From Branchiostoma belcheri (Eukaryota; Chordata; Leptocardii; Amphioxiformes; Branchiostomatidae), in the NCBI RefSeq assembly GCF_001625305.1, contig NW_017804464.1, positions 4,215,295 through 4,279,294 on the forward strand: a stretch of DNA of 64,000 bases. The letters are read 5' to 3'. A program made the position numbers and the translations under genes. The notes below the pieces were generated by a model. That model saw only the letters and a list, made by a program, of their open reading frames with translations, did no database searches and was not told the DNA's origin. Numbering within the stretch: position 1 is the stretch's first letter; every line of letters begins with the position of its first letter. Below are positions 42,901 through 51,132 of the stretch, piece after piece.

Positions 42901-45817
42901 CAGACACATTCCACCTTCATATTGTCTACCCCTGTGTTGGGCAAAAGCTTACCAAACCTAAAACAACAGCCCAATCAAGGACACCAAAAAGGAACAAAGG
43001 ACTTCTTCACACAATCATCATTGAGTGATTGGGGGTTCTCACCTGTCCAGAAGGAAGTGACAACAGAGAAAGTGTATGACAATGGAGGGTGCAGGGGTGA
43101 TAATGAATGAATAACAATGGACTTCATGCGGATTTGCTGATGCGCAACAAATTACATGTATTTCTTCCACGTACTTCTGGGTCAGTGTGCCATTGACTTG
43201 GAAATATTTTAGTCCAATATCAGGTGAAAGTCATAACAGCTCATGCAATTATGCCATGCAATTTATAATGTAGTGAATGGGAAATGGTTTGGGTTTTCAG
43301 AATTTTATGCAGATCCCAGGTTTATGCCAATATCAGTGATGCAAATAGTTGGTGAGCACTGTATTGAAAATGAAAGTGTCCTTATGCAAGTTGTACATTT
43401 TTAAACTGTACTGTATAAGTTGGATCACTAGAGATCGTATTTAGTCTAAAAAAGAAGAAGAAGAAAAAGATGATCCCTAACTACCGACCGTAATTGTTTT
43501 CAGGACTAAAACAGAAAACAACTTTTTTTTCCTAGGCCTTTTGTATGTTCTGCATATGTGGCCAGTGCTGTTAGTTGCATTCATGTATATTCGTATACAT
43601 TTATGTTCCACTTGAGATCTGAATCCCATGTCTTTCTGTCCTTTAGGAATGCTGCAACATGAACCAGAGCAGAGGTTTACCTTACAACAGTGTAGAATAC
43701 ATGAGTAAGTCTGCCTCCTTAGAAATGATATTAAACTAGAAAGGCCAATATTTGCTTTGGAGCAAATACAGCGATGGGTTCACCACATTTTACGACATGG
43801 CAGGGAAAGAATGGGAAACACAAGGGAAAACAATGATTTACATTGATATAACTATAATATGAAGTAAAATACAACTAAAACAACAGTTGGATAGCTATTC
43901 CCTACTTTATTGGTTAGGATTTTTAATTGCATAATGCAAACTGTTGATTTTCAAAATAAAAAAAAAACGTCCATGCCCGGCATTCCACTGCTGGAGCAGG
44001 AAAGCTTGAAATACCTACCAAAACACTTGAATACAGACATACTGTCAGTATGGAAATGCTTCTGTGCAGGTGTTAATCAAGTTAAATCCCAACAGCCAAT
44101 CAGCAAGAAGTATAGAGGAAAGCTGCATGCCTATTGGTTGATGCCCTGCATTCCATTGTGATGACTCATGTCCAAACGTGGTAAATAAGGCACCCTAACA
44201 CAGTAATACATTTGCTATAACACAGCCAAAAAACTCAAATAAAACCATTCTAAAAGCCTGTATCACAATAATTTAAAAAACGCCTAGGGGTATTTGCCCA
44301 CTGTACCTCCATACCAAATTTCAGGACCTTGGGCCCTAAAATGAAGAAGCTGAATCCATTTAAAAAATGGCAGGAGGAGAAGGAGGAGGAGGAGAAGAAG
44401 AAGAAGAAACATCAGAAAAAGCAATATGGTTTCACCACACCACTTCGTGGTGTGGTGAACCCATAATGATATTAAATACATAAGTACAAATTTTGCTTTC
44501 CTAACAACAGGACACAAGTCTCCTTCTAAACAACTTGCCAGTGATATTGATTTAAAATGAAGGACGTTTCTTGAAAACTGACAGTAAAGGTAGATGTTCC
44601 CTTAAAGGTAGATGTTCCCTTTGCAACATGATTCAATGTATGAATAACTGTGTAGAATGTTTAAGAATGTTGAACATGGTCCCTTCTGAATAGGAAACAA
44701 TTTGTGCATTTGTTTCCCTGGCGATTGTTAGCTGATGTTTCCTGGTCCTTTGTTCCAGTTGGTGTAGAAAGAAACATCCCCGGACGGAAGCCGCCACCCC
44801 CCTCCCCCCACTCCCAGACACAGAGGACCCCACCCGCAGCATGACGGTCGTGCCATATTTGGAGGATCTCCATGGAGACCAGGATTACGAGGATGAGGAA
44901 GAGGAGGAGGAGAGGGCAATACAGGACATGCTGCAGTCAGGGTTTGGCAGGAGAGGTCAGCCATTGGATAAGAGATATGCTGATTAACCATGCTGAGAAG
45001 CCATTGGGCAGGAGATATGCTAATTAACCATGCTGAGATGCCATTGGGCAGGAGATGTGCTAATTAACCTTTCTTGGTAGTCATTGGGCAGGAGATATGC
45101 TAATTAACCATGCTGAGATGCCATTGGGCAGATGTGCTAATTAACCTTTCTTGGTAGTCACTGGGCAGGAGATATGCTAATTAACCATGCTGAGATGCCA
45201 TTGGATAGGAGATATACTAATTAACCATACAGGGTAGCCACTGGGCAGGGGATTCGCTAATTAACCATGCTAAAAAGCTATTTCGCAGGAGATATGCTAA
45301 TTGACCCTTCTGGGTAGTGATTGGGCAGGAGATGTGCTAATTACCATGCTGAGATGCCATTGGGCAGGATATATGCTAATTAACCATGCAAAGATGCCAT
45401 TAGGCCCTTAGATAGGAGCTACATGTATACTAATTAACCATACAGGGATCCATTGGGCAGGAAATATGCTAATTAACCATGCTGAGATGCCATTGGGCCC
45501 TTAGATAGGAGCTACATGTATGCTAATTAACCATACAGGGATCCATTGGGCAGGAAATATGCTAATCAACCATACAGGGAAGCCATTGGTCAAGATTATT
45601 TTGTATCATGGGTACGTGTATAATTTTTGCTATGTCATTAACAATTCTCATCCATGTTGTAGGACAAGCTTGCCAGGAGGATGCTGCCCTGGAGCCTGAT
45701 GACAAGTCCAGTACGTCCATACAGCACGGTCAACCCACCACAGCCAGCACTTCCTCCATAGGCAGCAAGTCTCGATTCAGCAAGGTTCGCAAAATCAGCT
45801 CCTGCAAACAACAATGA
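30903..45817 (+). CDS. STK11: Serine/threonine kinase 11 (LKB1), 440 aa
   Basis: Coding exons: 30903-31243, 38682-38765, 39336-39425, 40049-40181, 40798-40934, 41756-41883, 43647-43704, 44759-44955, 45663-45817; phase closes at a TGA. LKB1 is the master upstream kinase of AMPK-family kinases, acting with STRAD and MO25. Residues 56-66 ([11 protein letters not shown]) match its nuclear-localisation segment. The kinase has glycine loop [10 protein letters not shown] (71-80), Lys95 in AVKILKKKK, catalytic [10 protein letters not shown] (Asp193) and DLGVAE (Asp211), where LKB1 has DLG rather than [34 protein letters not shown] and [16 protein letters not shown] follow. The tail keeps [12 protein letters not shown] and ends RKISSCKQQ: the family's CKQQ prenylation box behind a basophilic phosphosite (human RRLSACKQQ). 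Human is 433 aa. Intron 2 has AT-AC ends. Intron 1 is 7.4 kb and carries a LINE. The start has ACAACGATGG context; an upstream in-frame GTG exists but no ATG. Confidence 0.97.
31700..34205 (-). mobile_element. CR1/L2-type non-LTR retrotransposon (LINE) in STK11 intron 1, with PHD finger and 2A-like motif
   Basis: Minus strand. The upstream frame (34151-33204) has a hydrophobic start, then [11 protein letters not shown], a 2A-like peptide, then a PHD-type zinc finger ([33 protein letters not shown]), a Pro/Ser-rich stretch and the beginning of an APE-type endonuclease ([16 protein letters not shown]). A 20-N assembly gap (33323-33342) hides most of the endonuclease. After it comes [10 protein letters not shown] and then the reverse transcriptase (33113-31722): [71 protein letters not shown], ending in [13 protein letters not shown]. 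The frame between the two parts is shifted near 33180-33240, so it is inactive as it stands. No target duplication was identified. 2A-like peptides in amphioxus LINEs are known from the literature. Confidence 0.9.
33323..33342. other. Assembly gap (20 N)
   Basis: Twenty N characters interrupt the LINE between the start of its endonuclease and the linker before the reverse transcriptase. Roughly 200 residues of endonuclease are unaccounted for. The 20-base size is therefore nominal, or the region was deleted. Confidence 0.9.
34510..34797. repeat. Two-copy tandem duplication in STK11 intron 1
   Basis: ATGTTGAATACACAA, TTTGACACCATTG, GATGGGTTTAATATGGAAA, AAAGTTGATGTTGTTCTTTC and CAAAGGTGATAACAGTG recur in order at about 34512-34640 and 34667-34793, a period of about 154 bases. 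Confidence 0.8.
35185..35363. mobile_element. CAGNG-ended hAT-like element with 5-base duplication
   Basis: Starts CAGGGCTCTCTCCAAG and ends GGGGAGACCCCCG as an imperfect mirror. The base pairs GAAAC flank both sides exactly (35180-35184 and 35364-35368). STK11 intron 1. Confidence 0.6.
36535..36892. mobile_element. TIR element with about 30-base inverted ends
   Basis: The left end AGGCCACACCAATTTAATTC continues into GTTGGTTCTC. The right end is its mirror (GAGAACCAAC, then AATTGAATTGCTGTGGCCT). Few mismatches over about 30 bases. No coding capacity; superfamily not assigned. Confidence 0.75.
37435..37783. mobile_element. CAGNG-ended element related to 39753-39896
   Basis: CAGAGTTCTTGCCATGCC at the left and CCTGATGAGAACCCTG at the right are mirrored. 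It shares CGAAAGTTGCCCTTCTATAC-like sequence with the shorter element at 39753-39896. No clear target duplication. Confidence 0.55.
38130..38375. mobile_element. Left part of a CAGNG-ended element, cut by another insertion
   Basis: CAGGGCTCGAAAATAAAAGG and the following 240 bases parallel the complete relative at 40357-40728 (GGTGGTCCAGTGGCC, AAAAGACACTTTGGG, CAGCCCTTCTTTTGTTTA, AACATAAGCGAAATAAAGTT). Homology stops near 38375, where the element at 38376-38600 begins. Confidence 0.65.
38376..38600. mobile_element. TIR element family F, copy 1
   Basis: The ends are imperfect mirrors: AACACAAAGACTTTTGAATA and GAGAACTTCTTTGTGTTGGA. It shares CTAGAGCTTTC, AGACTGACCCAGTGAG and GTGTGACGTCAAC with the larger element at 56666-57130. 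Immediately upstream of STK11 exon 2. Confidence 0.6.
38766..39335 (+). other. U12-type AT-AC intron (STK11 intron 2)
   Basis: The donor is AAAAT/ATATCCTT, the exact U12-class 5' consensus. Near the 3' end is ACCTTAAC, a U12 branch-site match, about 12 bases before the AC acceptor (CACAC/GTACC). Reading across gives KQKMYLVMEYC, matching LKB1. No GT-AG pair in the area keeps the frame. Human STK11 has an AT-AC intron at this same point. A SINE sits inside the intron. Confidence 0.95.
38929..39141 (+). mobile_element. tRNA-derived SINE with perfect 12-base target duplication
   Basis: AGGACTTTGTAG flanks both sides (38917-38928 and 39142-39153). The head has A-box-like GTGGTGCAACAG and B-box-like GGGTTCAATACTC; the body contains TTGTGCCCTTGGGAAAGGCA then CTTTACATGACTTTCC. 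It lies within the U12-type intron of STK11, in the sense direction. Confidence 0.88.
39753..39896. mobile_element. CAGNG-ended short element with 5-base duplication
   Basis: Starts CAGTGTTCTTGCCAGG and ends CCTGGCGAGAACCCTG. Both sides are flanked by TTGCT (39748-39752 and 39897-39901). At 144 bases it is one of the shortest and cleanest of this group. STK11 intron 3. Confidence 0.8.
40357..40728. mobile_element. CAGNG-ended element with 5-base duplication
   Basis: CAGGGCTTGAAATTAA at the left mirrors TTAATTTTGAGGCCTG at the right. AGAAA flanks both sides (40352-40356 and 40729-40733). The interior repeats GGGACAACT/GGGACAGT words. STK11 intron 4. Confidence 0.8.
40994..41300. mobile_element. 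CAGNG-ended element related to 355-779
   Basis: CAGGGCTCGAAATGCTAGTA then GGGTGCATCTGCA parallels the start of 355-779, including AAAATTGGAGCTGTGCA. The right end (TATAGCCCG) is decayed, so the limit is approximate. STK11 intron 5. Confidence 0.55.
41411..41697 (+). mobile_element. Repeat family C, copy e
   Basis: TTATGTTTACCGAAGGAAAA, pyrimidine run, degenerate GACCTGGCCAATGACATG, GTCACCATGGTGAC, GTTGGGTTACATAATGTTGC, GCATTTGCTTTGCAAATG, end CTCTAG followed by T. STK11 intron 5, ending about 60 bases before exon 6. Confidence 0.75.
42110..42390. mobile_element. LINE fragments, two orientations
   Basis: Minus strand 42280-42110 encodes a reverse-transcriptase C-terminus ([39 protein letters not shown]). 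Directly adjoining on the plus strand, 42295-42390 encodes [20 protein letters not shown], the conserved GFR region of a LINE reverse transcriptase. Two short, dead pieces. STK11 intron 6. Confidence 0.7.
42578..43361. mobile_element. 784-base TIR element nested in family E copy 2
   Basis: The ends CAGTGCTCTCC then TTATTTGCAT are mirrored by ATGCAAATAGTTGGTGAGCACTG (shown here only by its key words ATGCAAATA and GAGCACTG). The mirror extends to flanking TA. It contains a 34-base palindrome at 42728-42761 and a 79-codon frame (42871-43110) with no family resemblance. Confidence 0.6.
42728..42761. repeat. Perfect palindrome, 16-base arms, 2-base centre
   Basis: CAAGGAGCTTTCATCA and TGATGAAAGCTCCTTG separated by CA. 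It is flanked on both sides by ATTGAAACA, so it may itself be a small inserted foldback. Confidence 0.8.
43736..44465 (-). mobile_element. 730-base hairpin-ended element, copy 2, with 11-base duplication
   Basis: Nearly identical to 15987-16714. ATGATATTAAA flanks both sides (43725-43735 and 44466-44476). It starts only about 30 bases after the splice donor of STK11 exon 7, in intron 7, opposite to the gene. Confidence 0.85.
44956..45595 (+). repeat. 40-base minisatellite in STK11 intron 8
   Basis: About fifteen tandem units of 40 bases (two of 54 bases share the same insertion) follow the pattern CCATTGGGCAGGAGATATG, CTAATTAACCATGCTGAGATG. The first unit begins at the splice donor of exon 8 (GTCAGCCATTGG). 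Almost every unit holds TAATTA. Confidence 0.9.
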
Positions 45818-45897
45818 CAGTGAGTACTTTCTCAGCCTTGTCTTTTACTTCCCAAGGTTCGACAAATTTCTGTAGTGAACTTGAAGTCACTGATTTT

Positions 45898-46132
45898 TAT
45901 GTTTACAGAGGGAAAACATATTGTTTTGCTCTGTTTCTTTATCCTCTTCTTCTCCAAACAAATAAGGTCAATGACCTGAACCAGACGTCTGTCACCGTGG
46001 TAACTAGTGTTGGGTTACAACATGTTGCAATTTTATAGCAGGAGGGATTAGACTCCTTTATGACCATATGAGCAGAGTCTGACCATATACGAAGGTAAAC
46101 ATCATGCATTTGCTTTGCAAATGTTACCTTTC
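45898..46132 (+). mobile_element. Repeat family C, copy f
   Basis: TTATGTTTACAGAGGGAAAA, pyrimidine run, AGGTCAATGACCT (45965-45977), GTCACCGTGGTAAC, GTTGGGTTACAACATGTTGC, TTATAGCAGGAGGGATTAG, GCATTTGCTTTGCAAATG. It lies about 80 bases after the STK11 stop codon, thus probably transcribed in the 3' untranslated region. Confidence 0.75.
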
Positions 46133-46675
46133 TTTTTTGTATTCCATTCCAGCCCATAGGTTTCCTGTTGTATTTCATACCCCTTTTGACCTTTCTCCCA
46201 CTTTCCTTTCACTGTTATTCCAAGGTTCCTCTCTGTAATTAGTATTCTTTGTGTATCGCCTTACAATTTGCTTATCCATGGTTTGGCAGTAGAATGTGTG
46301 ACTTAGGACCTACTTGAGAATGCTCAAAAAAAGCACTCCTTTAATTTGCTTCTGACCTTATTGAGTCTTTTCCTCTCAGTTCAACTGTATCATAAGTTGT
46401 TTATTCTGTGCCTGACAGTGTAGCTGACAGTTGGAACATTGCTGTGTTTTGTGTCTATCAGCAGGTTCCTGTGTTGGGGGGACCCTGGGCAGCCTACATA
46501 TCCACCTTCAGCTGTTATCTGCTGATGCAGAGGCAAGGGTACCGGAGCCCTACTGCTGGCAAACCAACCTCTAAAAAACCCAGTCTTTTACTGACTTTCA
46601 ACTCAACACAACCCATCACTGGCAAGTCCAATCACCCTGCACAGTCTGTTTCTGGTAGGCAAACCTCTGACTCAA

Positions 46676-47040
46676 CATAACCTGGTGCTTCACAACAAAA
46701 CATACTGACATTTGTTCTTTTGGAAAGGAAGACCTCTGACCCCACACAGCATACTGTGAACAAGATACCCTCTGACCCAATGTGACCTGGTGCTGACATC
46801 TGACCCTGTACAGCCTGCTGTGCCATATGAACTATGACCTGACAGTGAGGTGCTGAAATTGTTTACTCAGAGTGAACTCTAACCTCATCACCTGGAGGCT
46901 AACCTTTGACCTGTGCTTTTCCTGAACTATGACCTGACAGGTGCTGAAATTGTCTGTTCAGAGTAAACTTTGACCTGACACCTTATCACCAGGAGGCTAA
47001 CCTTTGACCTTGGCTGTTCCTGAACTCTGACCTGATGATG
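46676..47040. repeat. TGACCT-rich stretch with tandem duplication
   Basis: TGACCT/TGACCC words occur well over ten times. A unit of about 100 bases (TGAACTATGACCTGACAG ... GAGGCTAACCTTTGACCT) is duplicated at about 46826-46920 and 46922-47020. TGACCT is the reverse of the nuclear-receptor half site AGGTCA; whether it binds anything is unknown. Confidence 0.65.
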
Positions 47041-47398
47041 AGGGTCTAGAAGGGTTATGGGACCCTCCAGCCTTTTTTGGCAAGAGCACCAAACCAGGCG
47101 GCTTGTTAAACACTTCAAATTTAACCTCCTAACTACTGTGGCAACCTTTCTTTGCACAAAAGTTGTTAGGTTATGAGGTTAGGCAGCAGGAAAAAAGTTA
47201 ACTGAATGGTGAGAGGTACATCTTCAGTCTTCAACAGTGGTAGTTCATAGTATACTGTCTTATATTGCTTGGTACTCAGGCCATGTTGTCCCTACCTGTA
47301 AGTTGGTTATATAAGTAACAGCTGTGTATCACTTTGTTCAGCCTATTGTTATCTCAGTATTATCAGGACATGTCATGTGAAGAAGATTGCTGTCAGAC

Positions 47399-47650
47399 AA
47401 GCACATCGGCAGAACGTACTGCACCTGTGCAAAAGCTGTGATGTATTCTGCATAGCACTTCGGCAGAATGTCTTACATAAGGTGATATTCACGTATATAA
47501 GGTATATACATCCCGTCTGTTAGTAGTTTCCAAATGTTCTGTCAGAGAAGATGTCTTCTGCCACAGGCAAAATTGACCAAAAATCGTGAAAACAAAAACC
47601 ATGAAAAATCAGGGTTTCGCGCAGGCACAGTATGTTCTGCCGACGTACTT
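47399..47650. mobile_element. MITE family D, copy 2
   Basis: Ends AAGCACATCGGCAGAACGTA and TATGTTCTGCCGACGTACTT. GTCAGAC and GTCAGAG flank it (47392-47398, 47651-47657). Confidence 0.75.
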
Positions 47651-48236
47651 GTCAGAGAACAAATGTAGGCTCCTTGTTGTACCCAGGTTTACATTGTACT
47701 GTAGACTTCTGTCCTACAACAGTGTACATGTCTGTGTGTGCTGCCCAGTGCTCTCCTGTAACAAGGTAAAACAGCTGTTTCAAAAGAAACTAAAAAAATA
47801 ACAAAACAGCATTACCTATAATCTAGGTCAACGTGGTGAAAATAAGTTAAACACATTTGGATACCACCTAACTACTGGACCCAAAAGATTCACACTTTTA
47901 TACAGCTTGTAGTTAAAACTGAGTATATGAAGTACACAAAAAAATGTCTTGTATGTATGAAAATGCAAATTTATCCATGGAATATACATAGCATGTACGA
48001 ATATGTATTATACACTTCAGAGTGGAGGAACTATACTATAGAGCAGCTACTTGTACTGAATGTCTTGCCTACGACTGCTGTAGAGGATGTACATGTACAT
48101 GTATACTTCACCGTTTATACATAGATTATGCTGTATATAGAGCTTTCAGTAAAGAAGACATGATGCTATATAAACTGCCAATGACAACAGTTGACTCTTT
48201 GTTATTGATCATTGTTCGTGTACCATAAGGGCACAG

Positions 48237-48632
48237 CAAGTAAATTTTATGGATGACATCCTTCACAGATTCCAAATCTAATGCGAGCGGGCAAGAAAAA
48301 AAGGCGGGCCGAAAAAACAATGTTCCTACATTCTTGAATTTTGACTCAATCATTGTACAAATGATTTTGATGCAGTGAGAACATCACATATACACAGCCA
48401 GCATCACATATCACTGCATCAAAGTAAAAAGCATAACATTGAATTAGAGTCTTTTCTTGTCTCCTGTCTTCATAGTTATCTGCCATTCACGTTCCGGCAT
48501 GGCAACAGACATCTTAGCCCATTTTCGTCATGTTGACCACTGTCAGAAGGCAACAAAATTTCTGTTGTTTTTTTTTCAAAAATCAGGCGAAAATTAATGC
48601 GCGCGCTGATGACATTTATAAAATTACTTGCT
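48237..48632. mobile_element. TIR element with ACAGCAAGTAA ends
   Basis: CAGCAAGTAAATTTTATGGA near the left is mirrored by ATTTATAAAATTACTTGCTG near the right. Similar words (ATAAGGGC, CTAAGGGC) lie outside each end, but exact limits are unclear. No coding capacity. Confidence 0.5.
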
Positions 48633-49598
48633 GTAGCCTAAGGGCATAAGGCACAGTAAGAGACAGAGAGAGATATAGAGAGAAACGTGTTCCCTTTTAA
48701 TTGACATTTAGGAAACATCTACTAGAGTACATTCTGTACAATTGGCGTCAGGCTGCGGGACTTCTATTCACAGGCTGGGAATCCGTCTATTCTGTTTTTA
48801 TACACCCAGAAGCGCGTAGACTAGTCCTAAAGGTTGTTTGCCATCATACGACACATGTCAGTCTAGCCTGTGTTACACAATCTCTTAGTGTCAGGCTGAT
48901 TGGGCCTTCTAGCCAGGGTCTGACCAATGGGCGCTTGCCATGTTGGTGATTCAGGGTACAATGCAAGAAATTTGCTTCTACATATACAGGGAGAGCAACA
49001 AACAATGGACAGTTTCCTTTCCTAGCATTGTTGTGTTCAGAATGACATCTTCGGTCTATTCCCCGCCATATACTGAGGAAACACCATATACTGTTAGTAT
49101 TCTCATGCATATCATTTACATTTATATTGCACAATTCTCGTAACAGCCCTAATAATAATAACCACTTTTGTCACATTTGTGAACGCCAGAGAGATCCAAC
49201 ACATATTACTTTACAAAAGTCGAGAAAGTTTTGTTGTTTTGCTACTTTCTTTACAAATGAGTACGTACATCTTTCTGTATAATCTGATGCTTCCTAAGAA
49301 GTTGAAACACGTGCTTCTGGAAAACATTTAAGGTGCTAATGACATGTACTGTGCTTTTGATTTTCGTCAGGCTGTTTCAATGTATCCGTGATGCAATGCT
49401 CAATGTTTCCACCAGGTGGCGCAACTGAACGATAGCACCATGTCATACTCCACAGCCAGAGTCATGATCCCTCAGCCGTCATCACCACAAGAATATCTGC
49501 AGTATATCAGGTTTCAAACTGTTTGCTTGCAGCATGTAAGGCACACAGTCTCCGGCTGCACTTTGTCCTAATACCAGTAGGAGGCGCAGCTGAGTTAT

Positions 49599-50628
49599 CT
49601 ATTGGGAAAGCAGGAGCAGCAGCAAAGGCGATAGGTGCAGGATGAGGCTGCTTGTGGCACCCTTGGCAGCGTGGGAACGCTTCCCTGCTTTCGTTACGGC
49701 GCCGTCGTCATCCGTAGTGTCGGGCCCGGCTGTTCCCGTCTCCTGCGTGACGCCGACATCGTCTTCCGCCTCAAGGTTCGGGATACCGGTGGGCATTTCA
49801 TCCTCCTCTACTTCATCATCTTCTTCTTCTTCATCCCCCTCATCTGTTTCATCCTCATCCCCATCATCTTCTTCATCCCCATCATCCTCCTCTACCCCAT
49901 TCCCTGCGCCCCCATCGTCGTCCCCATCATCCTCTTCGTCACCATCCTCCCCATCTTCCTCATCTTCTCCCTCGTCATCATCGTCGGGCGTCTCCTGATC
50001 TCCCTCTTCTAAACACAAAAGGCGATTGAATAGATAAAATATGGTTGTCAACACTCTCAAAACTGTGTCGTTCTTCCATTAATTGCACCTTTTGCGTTCA
50101 TTTTACAATCATTTTATAAGAGTTGTTGAAAGCAGAAACGTAATATATGCCAATATAAAATCAACATTTCTAAAAGATAACCTTACCTTCGTAACCGTCA
50201 TCTTCTTCTCCCTGGTGGTGATCAGCAGATCCTGTTAGGAAAGGAATATTAAGGCAATTAAACAGAAGTGGCGTTATTGTAGTGCTTGGTATATGTAGAA
50301 TAAGCACAGAAATATGGCGTTTGTAGTTGTGGTGTATATGACTGATCGAATGGAAATAGTATAAATCCCGATAATTTGTAGGCAAAGTTCTCTTACATGG
50401 TCTTACATTACTTCAACTGAATCATAAAGAACGTCATAGTAGTTAACGAACGCTGTTGTGTTCACTCGTCCTAGTGTAGCGCAGGCATGTACAGCGTACT
50501 AATATGGACAAGTTATTGAATGTGCTAATCATGGCGCGAAGACACACTACACATGCAGAGTTCATTGATCCCTTACCTACTGCTAACAGCGCCAGTAACG
50601 CCAGGCACTTCCACAACAACTTATTCAT
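49599..50628 (-). CDS. Unrecognised secreted, extremely acidic protein with GPI-anchor-like tail, 168 aa
   Basis: Exons 50628-50577, 50231-50187 and 50008-49599 join in phase to 507 bases with a TAG stop; all junctions are GT-AG. Residues 1-18 (MNKLLWKCLALLALLAVG) are a textbook signal peptide. Residues about 19-105 are almost entirely Asp, Glu and Gly (runs such as DEGEDEEDGEDGDEEDDG). A neutral stretch follows (MPTGIPNLEAEDDVGV ... TTDDDGAVTKAGKRSHAAKG). The end is a small-residue site, short spacer and hydrophobic tail (ATSSLILHLSPLLLLLLSQ) with no cytoplasmic residues, as in GPI-anchor signals. No known domain is visible; a calcium-binding or anti-adhesive surface coat would suit the charge, but this is a guess. 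The acidic run is a (TCATCC)n-like region, so copy number may vary. The opposite strand is also open here but encodes only low-complexity Ser/Pro or Ile/Phe. Confidence 0.72.
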
Positions 50629-50947
50629 TGTTCCGCTAGGTGGCTCTCCTGTACGAACAAACAAAAAGAGCAGAGGATGTGAGGATGTGAAGATGCATAT
50701 GAACTTTGATACGTCACATTCGATTTGTCTTTCAAGTTTAAACCTATAGCTATTGTGCAAAAGTCGAATTTATCTCGAAATAATCATACCTTAATATATG
50801 CGTTCCTTTGACTGACAAATAGACTTTTACGTTTACATACCCTACTTTCAACAAGTTCCAAATTTGCTGCAGAATGTAAGATAATAAAAATACACGTTAC
50901 AGTCACGTGTCTTCAACATCGCTATTGCCACATAGCTCTAGCCGCGC

Positions 50948-51132
50948 TAGCCTCTACCAGGCTTCGGGAGGCGGCTGGAAAGAGTAGAAAATGCATGGCC
51001 CAATAGAGAGATGACATGCCTGGTGCGGCAAAATGTACTCTCTAGCGGACCAACTCCCTCGGCATGTTATCTCTCTGCTATTGGGCCACTTTGTACTATT
51101 TCCAGCCGCCTCCCGACGCCTGGTAGAGGCTA
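50948..51132. mobile_element. Foldback element with about 75-base arms
   Basis: The left arm starts TAGCCTCTACCAGGC and includes GGGAGGCGGCTGGAAA and GGCCCAATAG. The right arm mirrors all three blocks and ends GCCTGGTAGAGGCTA. The spacer is only about 40 bases. It could fold into a long hairpin if transcribed. Confidence 0.85.

Larger units (their letters stand above)
42417..43543. mobile_element. TIR element family E, copy 2, split by another element
   Basis: The left half (GGCCTAGAAAAAAAAGGTTG, CTGACCCTAGAAAAAACTG, GACACCTGAGTGATGAAA) and right half (CTAACTACCGACCGTAATTG, AACAACTTTTTTTCCTAGGC) match 22730-23012, but are separated by the 784-base insert at 42578-43361. Confidence 0.65.
45818..49598. 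other. STK11 3' untranslated region and spacer
   Basis: No convincing gene. It holds family C copy f (45898-46132), a TGACCT-rich stretch with a roughly 100-base duplication (46676-47040), MITE family D copy 2 (47399-47650) and a TIR element (48237-48632). A 90-codon plus-strand frame at 46408-46680 is not recognised. The STK11 polyadenylation site was not identified. Confidence 0.5.

Noticed and set aside
42871-43110. 79-codon plus-strand frame
   Set aside because: It lies inside a nested transposable element, has no splice support and no family resemblance.
46408-46680. 90-codon plus-strand frame after STK11
   Set aside because: No recognised motif. It falls in probable 3' untranslated sequence with irregular composition.
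49635-50012. Long plus-strand frames opposite the acidic protein
   Set aside because: They encode only Ser/Pro or Ile/Phe runs. The minus strand has splice sites, signal peptide and a GPI-like tail that join in phase, so the plus frames are shadows of a low-complexity exon.
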